From contig JAQCGQ010000042.1 of NCBI GenBank assembly GCA_027730465.1, forward strand, positions 1-6,200: 6,200 bases of DNA, written 5' to 3'. Shown piece by piece: positions 1-5,188 of the stretch. This DNA is from Actinomycetota bacterium (lineage in GTDB: Bacteria > Actinomycetota > Actinomycetes > Nanopelagicales > Nanopelagicaceae). The notes under the pieces are model-generated. The model did not search any database, was not told the DNA's origin, and saw only the letters and a list, made by a program, of their open reading frames with translations. The first letter of the stretch is position 1. Each line of letters begins with the position of its first letter. Position numbers and translations under genes: made by a program.

Positions 1-2
1 TT

Positions 3-320
3 GCACTATTTATGGTCTTAGCTGAGTTTGGTTTAAATCTTGGCCCGCTAATTGCCTCAGCGGGCGTAATTGGTGTGGCATTAGGTCTTGGCGCACAAAC
101 ATTGGTCCGAGATATTTTATCTGGCATATTTATGTTAGTTGAAGATCAATATGGAGTCGGCGATAAGGTGGATGTCTTAGATGTGCGCGGAGTAGTTGAA
201 ACGGTTGGGCTTCGCATTACTACTGTAAGAGATAGTAAGGGCACAGTTTGGTATCTTCGAAATGGTGAGATATTAAAGGTTGGTAATAAATCTCAACCTA
301 AAAACAGCATTAGGCGTTAA
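3..320 (+). CDS. MscS-family small-conductance mechanosensitive channel, C-terminal part (5' end outside window)
   Basis: The reading frame is open from the left edge, so the in-frame ATG at 12 is probably internal and the gene starts outside the window. About 105 codons are visible. They begin with a Gly/Ala-rich pore helix of TM3 type (ASAGVIGVALGLGAQTLV), followed by the DILSGIFMLVEDQYGVGD stretch that leads into the beta domain, and then a beta-domain segment with DSKGTVWYLRNGEI. These are hallmarks of MscS channels, inner-membrane pores that open on hypo-osmotic stress to release solutes. The protein stops about a dozen residues after the beta domain, in NKSQPKNSIRR. The alpha/beta cage domain found at the C-terminus of E. 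coli MscS is therefore missing, and nothing resembling it appears in the other + frames beyond the stop. The gene overlaps the end of the convergent globin gene by 11 bp. Family assignment is secure; whether the short form is functional is not known. Confidence 0.88.
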   Translation, partial: ALFMVLAEFGLNLGPLIASAGVIGVALGLGAQTLVRDILSGIFMLVEDQYGVGDKVDVLDVRGVVETVGLRITTVRDSKGTVWYLRNGEILKVGNKSQPKNSIRR

Positions 321-684
321 TCATTGCAGCTGCTGCTGCCTCTAGATACTGCCAGAGTTCAGATTTTAAATCATCAGAGATCTCAAGGCCATTGACTGCA
401 TCCTTCATACATAGCAGCCAAGCATCATGTTCAACTGTTGAGATATGAAATTGAGCATGCCTCATTCGAAGTCGTGGGTGTCCTCTCTCATCACTATATG
501 TTGTAGGACCGCCCCAGTACTGTGATAAAAACATTTGAAGACGCCGGCCTGCGCCATGGAGATCATTTTCTGGATACATCGGACGCAAAATAGGATTAAC
601 CGCAACTAAAGCGTAGAAGTGTGAAACTAAATCGTTAAAGGTTTTCTCACCACCGGCTCTTTCGTAAAAGCTTTGCTCACTCAA
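310..684 (-). CDS. glbO: Group II truncated haemoglobin (trHbO type)
   Basis: This 124-residue protein has the length and sequence of group II (O-type) truncated haemoglobins, haem proteins that bind O2 with high affinity and are linked to redox or nitrosative chemistry. The key haem-pocket residues are visible: Tyr24 (B10), Tyr37 (CD1, in PMYPENDL), proximal His76 (F8, in LRMRHAQF) and Trp89 (G8, in DAWLLCM). Each is one position later than in the M. tuberculosis protein. The conserved run QYWGGPTTYSDERGHPRLR lies between them. The start is TTG: upstream, the frame has no ATG or GTG before a stop at 706-708, and the next Met is residue 36, inside the fold. It begins only 5 nt after the thioesterase stop with a weak GGTGA ribosome site at 695-699, so translational coupling is likely. 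It is the last gene of the ettA operon. Substrate or partner cannot be read from the sequence. Confidence 0.92.
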   Translation of the reverse strand: MSEQSFYERAGGEKTFNDLVSHFYALVAVNPILRPMYPENDLHGAGRRLQMFLSQYWGGPTTYSDERGHPRLRMRHAQFHISTVEHDAWLLCMKDAVNGLEISDDLKSELWQYLEAAAAAMINA

Positions 685-689
685 AGTAG

Positions 690-1094
690 TTACTTCACCA
701 GATATTTATTTAAGAAATCACGCTCAGCATCAGTAATTGGGCGAGATTTTCTACTTCCTAAATCAATCATTACCTGCACAGTTTTCATCTTGGCATAAAC
801 CTCAGCACCTTTTGCCACCTCATAGCCCATCACAAATGATGAGTTTGAAATACTTTCTACCCATAAATTCAGATCATAAAAAGTGCCACCATCAGTAATT
901 GGCAATAAATAATCAACCTCACCTCTTGCTACCACCATCTCAATTAGTACTGAGCCCTCTTTGTTCTCAGCAAATTGTGAGTAGCCCCATTCAAAGCGAG
1001 CCTCTTGGGCGTAGGTTAAGTACTTTGCATTATTAACATGACCAAATGCATCTAAGTCATCCCAGCGAACAAATGCTTTATGTGTGTATTTCAT
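690..1094 (-). CDS. Acyl-CoA thioesterase, hotdog fold (4HBT / YbgC-like)
   Basis: This 134-residue protein starts with the typical 4-hydroxybenzoyl-CoA-thioesterase signature: an aromatic/basic strand, then DDLDAFGHVNNAKYLTYAQEAR. Asp15 sits where the family's catalytic acid lies, followed by GHVNN and the long hotdog helix. The rest (IEMVVARGEVDYLLPI, then a strand ending in YAKMKTVQVMIDL) fits the beta-sheet of a single hotdog domain, and the length is normal. The family hydrolyses acyl-CoA thioesters in the cytoplasm; the acyl group cannot be predicted. ATG lies 12 nt after the ettA stop codon, with a GAGG ribosome site at 1104-1107 that shares a base with that stop. The globin gene follows after 5 nt. 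An ettA-thioesterase-globin cluster is, from memory, a recurring actinobacterial arrangement, which supports co-transcription but does not give a specific substrate. Confidence 0.88.
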   Translation of the reverse strand: MKYTHKAFVRWDDLDAFGHVNNAKYLTYAQEARFEWGYSQFAENKEGSVLIEMVVARGEVDYLLPITDGGTFYDLNLWVESISNSSFVMGYEVAKGAEVYAKMKTVQVMIDLGSRKSRPITDAERDFLNKYLVK

Positions 1095-1103
1095 AATAAT
1101 TTT

Positions 1104-1107
1104 CCTC
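1104..1107 (-). promoter_or_regulatory. Ribosome binding site of the thioesterase, overlapping the ettA stop codon
   Basis: On the minus strand GAGG occupies these four bases, 9 nt before the thioesterase ATG. Its first base is the last base of the ettA TAG stop (1107-1109). Ribosomes ending ettA thus stand directly on this site, which favours coupled translation of the two genes. Confidence 0.6.
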
Positions 1108-2774
1108 TATCTTGTTAATTTACGATAAGTAGCACGGTGTGGACGAGCGGCGTCAATGCCAAGACGGGTAATCTTATTTGCTTCATAACTTTCAAAGTTT
1201 CCTTCAAACCAAAACCACTTTGATTCACCTTCATAAGCCAAAATATGGGTTGCAATCCGGTCTAGAAACCAGCGATCATGGGAGATAACTACAGCGCAAC
1301 CTGGGAACTCAAGTAATGCATTCTCAAGTGAACTAAGGGTTTCAACATCTAAATCATTAGTTGGCTCATCTAGTAGTAGCAAATTTCCGCCTTGCTTAAG
1401 AGTAAGAGCAAGATTTAATCTGTTGCGCTCACCTCCAGATAAAATTCCAGCCATTTTTTGTTGATCAGGTCCCTTAAAACCAAAGGCTGAAACATATGCC
1501 CGACTTGGCATTTCAACATTGCCAACCTTTATAAAATCAAGACCATCTGAGACAACCTCCCAAAGTGATTTCTTTGGATCTATGCCACCTCGTGATTGGT
1601 CAACGTAGGAAATCTTTACTGATTCACCAACTTTTACATCACCTGAATCAGCTTTTTCCATCCCTAGAATTATTTTAAACAATGTTGTCTTACCGGCGCC
1701 ATTTGGCCCAATAATGCCAACAATTCCATTTCGAGGAAGGGTGAAAGATAAATCATCAATTAATATTCGATCATCAAAGCCTTTAACTAAATTTTTACTC
1801 TCCACCACAATATCGCCAAGCCTTGGCCCTGGTGGAATTTGAATCTCTTCAAAATCTAACTTACGAGTTTTATCAGCCTCAGCCGCCATCTCTTCATAAC
1901 GAGTAAGTCGGGCTTTAGATTTAACTTGACGACCCTTTGCACTCATTCTTACCCACTCAAGCTCCTCTTTTATTCGCTTAGCGCGCTTCACATCTTTTTG
2001 TCCCTCAACCTTCATTCGAGCTTCTTTTGTCTCAAGATAGGTTGTGTAATTTCCTTCATAAGGATAAGCACGACCACGATCTAACTCTAAAATCCACTGC
2101 GCAACATTGTCTAGGAAATACCTATCATGGGTGATAGCAACAACTGTTCCTTCATACTTACTTAAATGTTGCTCAAGCCATAAAACAGATTCAGCATCTA
2201 GATGATTTGTTGGCTCATCAAGAAGAAGTAAATCTGGTTTTTGTAACAACAATTTACATAGTGCAACACGTCTGCGCTCTCCACCTGATAACACCTTCAC
2301 ATCAGCATCGGGCGGTGGGCAACGAAGTGCGTCCATCGCTTGTTCTAATTGTGAATCTAAATCCCAAGCATTTCGATGATCTAATTGCTCTTGAAGTGTT
2401 CCCATCTCAGCTAATAATTTATCGTAATCAGCCTCTGGGTTCGCCATCTCCTCACTTATGGCATTAAATCTATTTAGTAAACCAATTGTTTCAGCCACAC
2501 CCTCTTGCACATTTTCTAAAACATTTTTATCTTCATTAAGCGGTGGCTCTTGTAATAAAATACCGACGGTATAACCAGGTGATAAATAAGCCTCACCATT
2601 TGATGGTTGTTGAATACCGGCCATGATCTGTAGCACTGTTGACTTACCTGCTCCATTGGGCCCAAGCACACCAATTTTGGCGCCAGGTAAGAACATCAAG
2701 GTGACATCATCAAGAATTACTTTGTCGCCATGCGCCTTGCGCGCCTTTTTCATCGTGTAAATAAACTCAGCCAT
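1107..2774 (-). CDS. ettA: ABC-F ATPase, energy-dependent translational throttle protein EttA
   Basis: This 555-residue protein has the normal EttA length. It carries two ABC ATPase domains and no membrane segment. Domain 1 has Walker A GPNGAGKST (38-46), signature LSGGERRR (162-169) and Walker B LLLLDEPTNHLD with Glu187. Domain 2 has Walker A GPNGAGKTT (356-364), signature LSGGERNR (445-452) and LLLLDEPTNDLD with Glu470. Both catalytic glutamates and both ATPase sites are intact. Between them, at about 245-298, lies the charged helical P-site tRNA-interaction motif, with ELEWVRMSAKGRQ and KARLTRYEEM as in E. coli EttA. In E. coli this protein binds the ribosomal E site and gates the first elongation step according to the ADP/ATP ratio; the same role is inferred here. 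Uup would have a C-terminal coiled coil, which is absent. Start ATG at 2774; an AAGG lies 9 nt upstream. It is the first gene of the operon with the thioesterase and globin. Confidence 0.96.
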   Translation of the reverse strand: MAEFIYTMKKARKAHGDKVILDDVTLMFLPGAKIGVLGPNGAGKSTVLQIMAGIQQPSNGEAYLSPGYTVGILLQEPPLNEDKNVLENVQEGVAETIGLLNRFNAISEEMANPEADYDKLLAEMGTLQEQLDHRNAWDLDSQLEQAMDALRCPPPDADVKVLSGGERRRVALCKLLLQKPDLLLLDEPTNHLDAESVLWLEQHLSKYEGTVVAITHDRYFLDNVAQWILELDRGRAYPYEGNYTTYLETKEARMKVEGQKDVKRAKRIKEELEWVRMSAKGRQVKSKARLTRYEEMAAEADKTRKLDFEEIQIPPGPRLGDIVVESKNLVKGFDDRILIDDLSFTLPRNGIVGIIGPNGAGKTTLFKIILGMEKADSGDVKVGESVKISYVDQSRGGIDPKKSLWEVVSDGLDFIKVGNVEMPSRAYVSAFGFKGPDQQKMAGILSGGERNRLNLALTLKQGGNLLLLDEPTNDLDVETLSSLENALLEFPGCAVVISHDRWFLDRIATHILAYEGESKWFWFEGNFESYEANKITRLGIDAARPHRATYRKLTR

Positions 2775-2830
2775 AGAGGTAAACCTTACCTGTTGTGATC
2801 GGTAGACTTATCCCTGCACTACACGTAATT
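2775..2830. promoter_or_regulatory. Divergent spacer between ettA (-) and tRNA-Arg (+)
   Basis: This 56-bp spacer must hold the start signals of the tRNA and part of those of ettA. I see no convincing -35/-10 pair for either. It contains a short imperfect palindrome, AGGTAAACCTTACCT, at about 2776-2790, beside the ettA start. The assignment rests on position alone. Confidence 0.3.
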
Positions 2831-2904
2831 GCGCCTGTAGCTCAGTCGGATAGAGCGAATGCCTTCTAAGCATTAGGTCGCAGGTTCGATTCCTGCCAGG
2901 CGCG
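2831..2904 (+). tRNA. tRNA-Arg, anticodon TCT (reads AGA, probably AGG)
   Basis: A complete cloverleaf can be folded. The acceptor stem GCGCCTG/CAGGCGC (2831-2837 with 2897-2903) is perfect. The D stem is GCTC/GAGC (2840-2843 with 2853-2856). The anticodon stem AATGC/GCATT (2858-2862 with 2870-2874) encloses loop CTTCTAA, giving anticodon TCT at 2865-2867. The T stem GCAGG/CCTGC (2880-2884 with 2892-2896) encloses TTCGATT. The discriminator base is G2904, and CCA is not encoded, so it must be added after transcription. It is transcribed opposite to both neighbouring protein genes. Confidence 0.97.
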
Positions 2905-2949
2905 CTTATTATGGAACTAGAAATCTTATTCAGAAGTGAAGTAAATCAA

Positions 2950-3543
2950 CTACCTACCTAATTTAGGTGTTAAGCCAACTACTTTAAGTACGCCCTTACT
3001 ATTTGCTTTAACCAATACGCCAACACCTGAGTCCACGCCCACACCTGTTACTGCTCCGATATTCACATAATGACCAACTAATATCAAAAGGCCTTCCTTA
3101 TTTCGATGATTTAAAATCTGCTTTTTAACCTGCTTTGTCGCTGGATGATTTGCGATATCAGACTCCTCAAATAAAGAATCTAAATTTTTATTTAACTTAA
3201 CCTTACCTAAATTTAATAATTGCGCAGTCTCTTTTGCCCTACACCATCTACTAGATTCCACTCGAAGAATCTTTAGCTCTCTGCGCTTTAGCCACTCACC
3301 CACCTCTTTGGCATCTTGGCGGCCAACCTCTGAGAGATTTCGCTGAGTTGAACAGTCATTTAATTTAAAGTTTTCAGGATCTCCCACCCCTGGAGCTAAT
3401 GTGTGCCTAAGAAGTAGCACATAACCCTTTGGCGCACTGCCTTGTAATTTATCCCAGATTAATAGCTCATTTGCATAACTACTTTGAGTGCAAAGGCTTA
3501 AAAGTAATCCAAATATTACAGATGAGAGTAATCGAGTGCGCAT
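2950..3543 (-). CDS. Exported histidine phosphatase superfamily protein
   Basis: This 197-residue protein begins with a clear Sec signal peptide: MRTR, a hydrophobic core at about 5-17, and a likely signal-peptidase I site SYA|NE after residue 24. Cys18 is preceded by LSL, a poor lipobox, so a lipoprotein is less likely. The mature domain shows the histidine phosphatase core: LLLRHT with Arg46 and the phospho-acceptor His47, then DCSTQRNLSEVGRQDA, then SSRWCRAKETA with Arg102, and a second His158 in LVGHYVNI. The DCSTQRNLSE block and the GH.VNI ending match a small secreted branch of the superfamily rather than phosphoglycerate mutase. Members remove phosphate from small esters; the substrate here is unknown. 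ATG lies 2 nt after the stop of the oxidoreductase with no good ribosome site of its own, implying translational coupling. No terminator hairpin is visible between its stop and the tRNA. Confidence 0.87.
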   Translation of the reverse strand: MRTRLLSSVIFGLLLSLCTQSSYANELLIWDKLQGSAPKGYVLLLRHTLAPGVGDPENFKLNDCSTQRNLSEVGRQDAKEVGEWLKRRELKILRVESSRWCRAKETAQLLNLGKVKLNKNLDSLFEESDIANHPATKQVKKQILNHRNKEGLLILVGHYVNIGAVTGVGVDSGVGVLVKANSKGVLKVVGLTPKLGR

Positions 3544-3545
3544 AA

Positions 3546-4958
3546 TTATGAATCAAATCCCAAACCAAGCCGGTCTAATAACTTAAGCCATAAATTACGT
3601 TTTCCTTGATTTTTATCAGCCCTAGTAATTGACCACTGAGTCAGTCTAATAAATAAAAATCTAAATGGCTCAGGAGGAAATGGAATTGGTTTGTGTTTAA
3701 CCATAGACAATGCCGTTGCTTCACTTTCAATACCATCTAATAAATCAAGCATGGTGGATGCACCAAATCTTGTAGTTGCAACACCAAGGCCTGTGTAACC
3801 AAGAACGTAGGCAACCTTGCCATCAAAATCAGTTCCCCAAAATGGTGAAAACCTTGAGCAGGTATCAATTGCCCCACCCCAACCATGGGTGAATTTAATT
3901 CCAGCTAATTGTGGAAAGGTTTTAAAAAAGTTTGTTGCAAGCTTTGCATAGGTTAAAGGCCGAGTTTCATACTCAGTTCGCACCTTGCCAGCATAGTTAT
4001 AAATTGCATCATAACCACCCCATAAAATCTCATTCTCTTTAGTTAACCGGTAGTAGTGGAACTGATACCCAGCATCTGATAGTCCCTCTCTACCCTTCCA
4101 ACCAATACTTTCTAACTGCTCAGCAGTTAATGGCTGTGTTACTAATTGAAAGTCATAAACTGCAATTACATACTTTTTAACACTCTTAACCAGGGGTGTG
4201 TATATATTTGTAGCAAGGGCCACCTTGTTTGCTCTAATTGATCCATAGGCACTTTTAACAATTAACTGATCCCCATCCTGGATTAACTCTTCAACTTTAG
4301 AGTTTTCATAGATTTTAACTCCAAGGGATAAGCAAACTTTCTCTAGTCCCCAAACTAATCTGGCAGGATCAACTAATGCTGTGCCATCATGATCAAAGAG
4401 GGCTCCTTCATAAATTGGTGATTTAACTCGCGCCCTTATTTCCTCTTTGCTTAATACCTCAACTTGATCACCAGTCTTATTTCTAGCAATTGCCTCCTCC
4501 TTTAAACCAGCCATCTGCCATGGCGCTACAGCAACTCGCAGCTCACCATTTCTTTCAAAATCACAATCAATATTGTATTTTTTAATTGTTGCCTCAATAG
4601 CATCAAGATTTTCTCTTCCTAGTTTTTCAATGGTTGCCATCTCATCGGCAAAGCGGGTGTAACCATTAACAAATCCGTGGGTGAGTGAGCCATTACAAAA
4701 GCCACCATTACGCCCTGATGCCCCATTGCCAGTCTCACGCTGTTCAATAATTACTACCTCACGATTTGGATCTCGCTCTTTAGCAAGGAGTGCTGTCCAA
4801 AGTCCGGTGTAACCGGCGCCAACAATGCAAAGATCAGTTTGGATATCACTAGTAATTGATGAGTGAGAGTCAGGCTCTAATGGATCTGCATCTAGCCAAT
4901 AAAGTGCTGGCTGAAGATCTGATAATGAATTAAGAACAATTGGATTAATGGCTGGCAT
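3546..4958 (-). CDS. FAD-dependent oxidoreductase, DAO family (PuuB / glycine-oxidase-like)
   Basis: Counted from the ATG at 4958, the protein has 470 residues. The Rossmann FAD-binding fold is at about 40-75: DLCIVGAGYTG (GxGxxG at 47-52), ending in the ribose-binding acid Glu72 (VVIIEQ). It is followed by GNGASGRNGG (77-86), typical of DAO enzymes close to gamma-glutamylputrescine oxidase and other amine or amino-acid oxidases. A C-terminal FAD-contact segment, VLGYTGLGVATTRFG, is also present. No signal peptide is seen, so it should be cytoplasmic. The likely reaction is oxidation of a C-N bond in an amine or amino acid; the substrate cannot be read. An upstream in-frame GTG at 4988 would add 10 residues, but I chose ATG because GGAG (4966-4969) lies 7 nt before it and the GTG has no spaced ribosome site. 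The upstream leader is strongly structured and includes that ribosome site. It is the first gene of a pair with the exported phosphatase. Confidence 0.88.
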   Translation of the reverse strand: MPAINPIVLNSLSDLQPALYWLDADPLEPDSHSSITSDIQTDLCIVGAGYTGLWTALLAKERDPNREVVIIEQRETGNGASGRNGGFCNGSLTHGFVNGYTRFADEMATIEKLGRENLDAIEATIKKYNIDCDFERNGELRVAVAPWQMAGLKEEAIARNKTGDQVEVLSKEEIRARVKSPIYEGALFDHDGTALVDPARLVWGLEKVCLSLGVKIYENSKVEELIQDGDQLIVKSAYGSIRANKVALATNIYTPLVKSVKKYVIAVYDFQLVTQPLTAEQLESIGWKGREGLSDAGYQFHYYRLTKENEILWGGYDAIYNYAGKVRTEYETRPLTYAKLATNFFKTFPQLAGIKFTHGWGGAIDTCSRFSPFWGTDFDGKVAYVLGYTGLGVATTRFGASTMLDLLDGIESEATALSMVKHKPIPFPPEPFRFLFIRLTQWSITRADKNQGKRNLWLKLLDRLGLGFDS

Positions 4959-5037
4959 GGGCTGACTCCGGTGTGAACCGGATTCCACCCCTTTGCATAA
5001 TTATCAGTGGCCCGGGTCCTCCGGAGTCCACACCCAT
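4957..5037 (-). ncRNA. Structured 5' leader of the oxidoreductase gene, candidate translational riboswitch (class not recognised)
   Basis: This stretch is visibly more GC-rich than its surroundings and strongly self-complementary on the minus strand. An outer stem pairs 5032-5037 with 4957-4962 (six pairs, one G-U). After a small internal loop, an 8-bp perfect stem pairs 5021-5028 (GACTCCGG) with 4964-4971 (CCGGAGTC). That 3' strand contains the GGAG ribosome site (4966-4969). A competing local hairpin pairs the same strand with 4978-4982 (TCCGG, loop TTCACA, CCGGA), extendable across one A-G mismatch to 4985. The two competing 5' strands are an imperfect direct repeat, GTGGACTCCGG (5021-5031) and GTGGAATCCGG (4978-4988). 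Between them CCACT (5006-5010) can pair with GGTGG (4985-4989). The conserved boxes of the FMN, cobalamin, TPP, SAM, glycine and guanidine-I classes were looked for by eye and not found in the right order. An RNA switch is inferred; the pairings are read directly. Confidence 0.55.
4966..4969 (-). promoter_or_regulatory. Ribosome binding site GGAG of the oxidoreductase, inside the leader stem
   Basis: GGAG lies 7 nt before the ATG at 4956-4958 and decides that start over the GTG at 4988. All four bases are in the 8-bp stem with 5021-5028, and most are also in the alternative local hairpin, so access by the ribosome should depend on leader folding. Confidence 0.6.
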
Positions 5038-5049
5038 AACGCAGATCTT

Positions 5050-5058
5050 TATCTAGCA
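5050..5058 (-). promoter_or_regulatory. Possible extended -10 promoter for the oxidoreductase unit
   Basis: On the minus strand TGCTAGATA reads as an extended -10 element (TGn plus TAGATA). No good -35 hexamer is found 16-18 nt upstream. A start about 7 nt downstream would put the first base near 5043, just before the outer stem of the leader, which is what a leader RNA would need. An alternative pair further upstream is TTGGAT/TAGGAT with an 18-nt spacer. Confidence 0.35.
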
Positions 5059-5140
5059 ATCTGTTTTTCGTCACAGTTACATCTTTATCCTACTCTAACT
5101 AAACAGTTGTATCCAAAAAGAACACAGGATTAAGCATAAA

Positions 5141-5180
5141 AAATCCCCCGCACTCTAGGAGGTGCGGGGGATTTCTTTTT
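5141..5180. terminator. Bidirectional intrinsic terminator, mainly ending pstS
   Basis: A perfect 13-bp stem pairs 5141-5153 (AAATCCCCCGCAC) with 5162-5174, closing an 8-nt loop. On the minus strand it starts 15 nt after the pstS stop and runs into a T-tract (complement of 5138-5143). On the + strand it is followed by TTTCTTTTTTT. The orientation of the genes makes the pstS side the obvious use. It separates pstS from the oxidoreductase unit, which therefore needs its own promoter. Confidence 0.92.
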
Positions 5181-5188
5181 TTACTTAT

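Noticed and set aside
2207..2467. An 86-codon + strand frame inside ettA
   Set aside because: It is antisense to conserved ABC domains and has no recognisable protein features.
2964..2997. Lipoprotein signal for the phosphatase based on Cys18
   Set aside because: Cys18 is at 3488-3492, and the residues before it (LSL) do not match a lipobox; SYA|NE is a better signal-peptidase I site.
4959..4988. GTG at 4988 as the oxidoreductase start, adding 10 residues
   Set aside because: No spaced ribosome site precedes it, the extra residues are encoded by the leader stem, and ATG at 4958 has GGAG at 7 nt.
4945..5037. A 30-codon upstream reading frame starting at an ATG in the oxidoreductase leader and overlapping its start
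   Set aside because: It has no ribosome site, its codons coincide with the self-complementary strands, and base pairing explains the sequence better than coding.
4957..5037. Cobalamin or FMN riboswitch (segments such as GGAATCCGG and CCGGAGTCAGCCC are reminiscent)
   Set aside because: The other conserved boxes and their order are missing, so I could not name a class without a covariance search.
4957..5037. Degenerate tRNA (hairpin with TTCACA loop resembling a T arm)
   Set aside because: The loop has 6 nt, and no matching acceptor, D or anticodon arms can be built around it.
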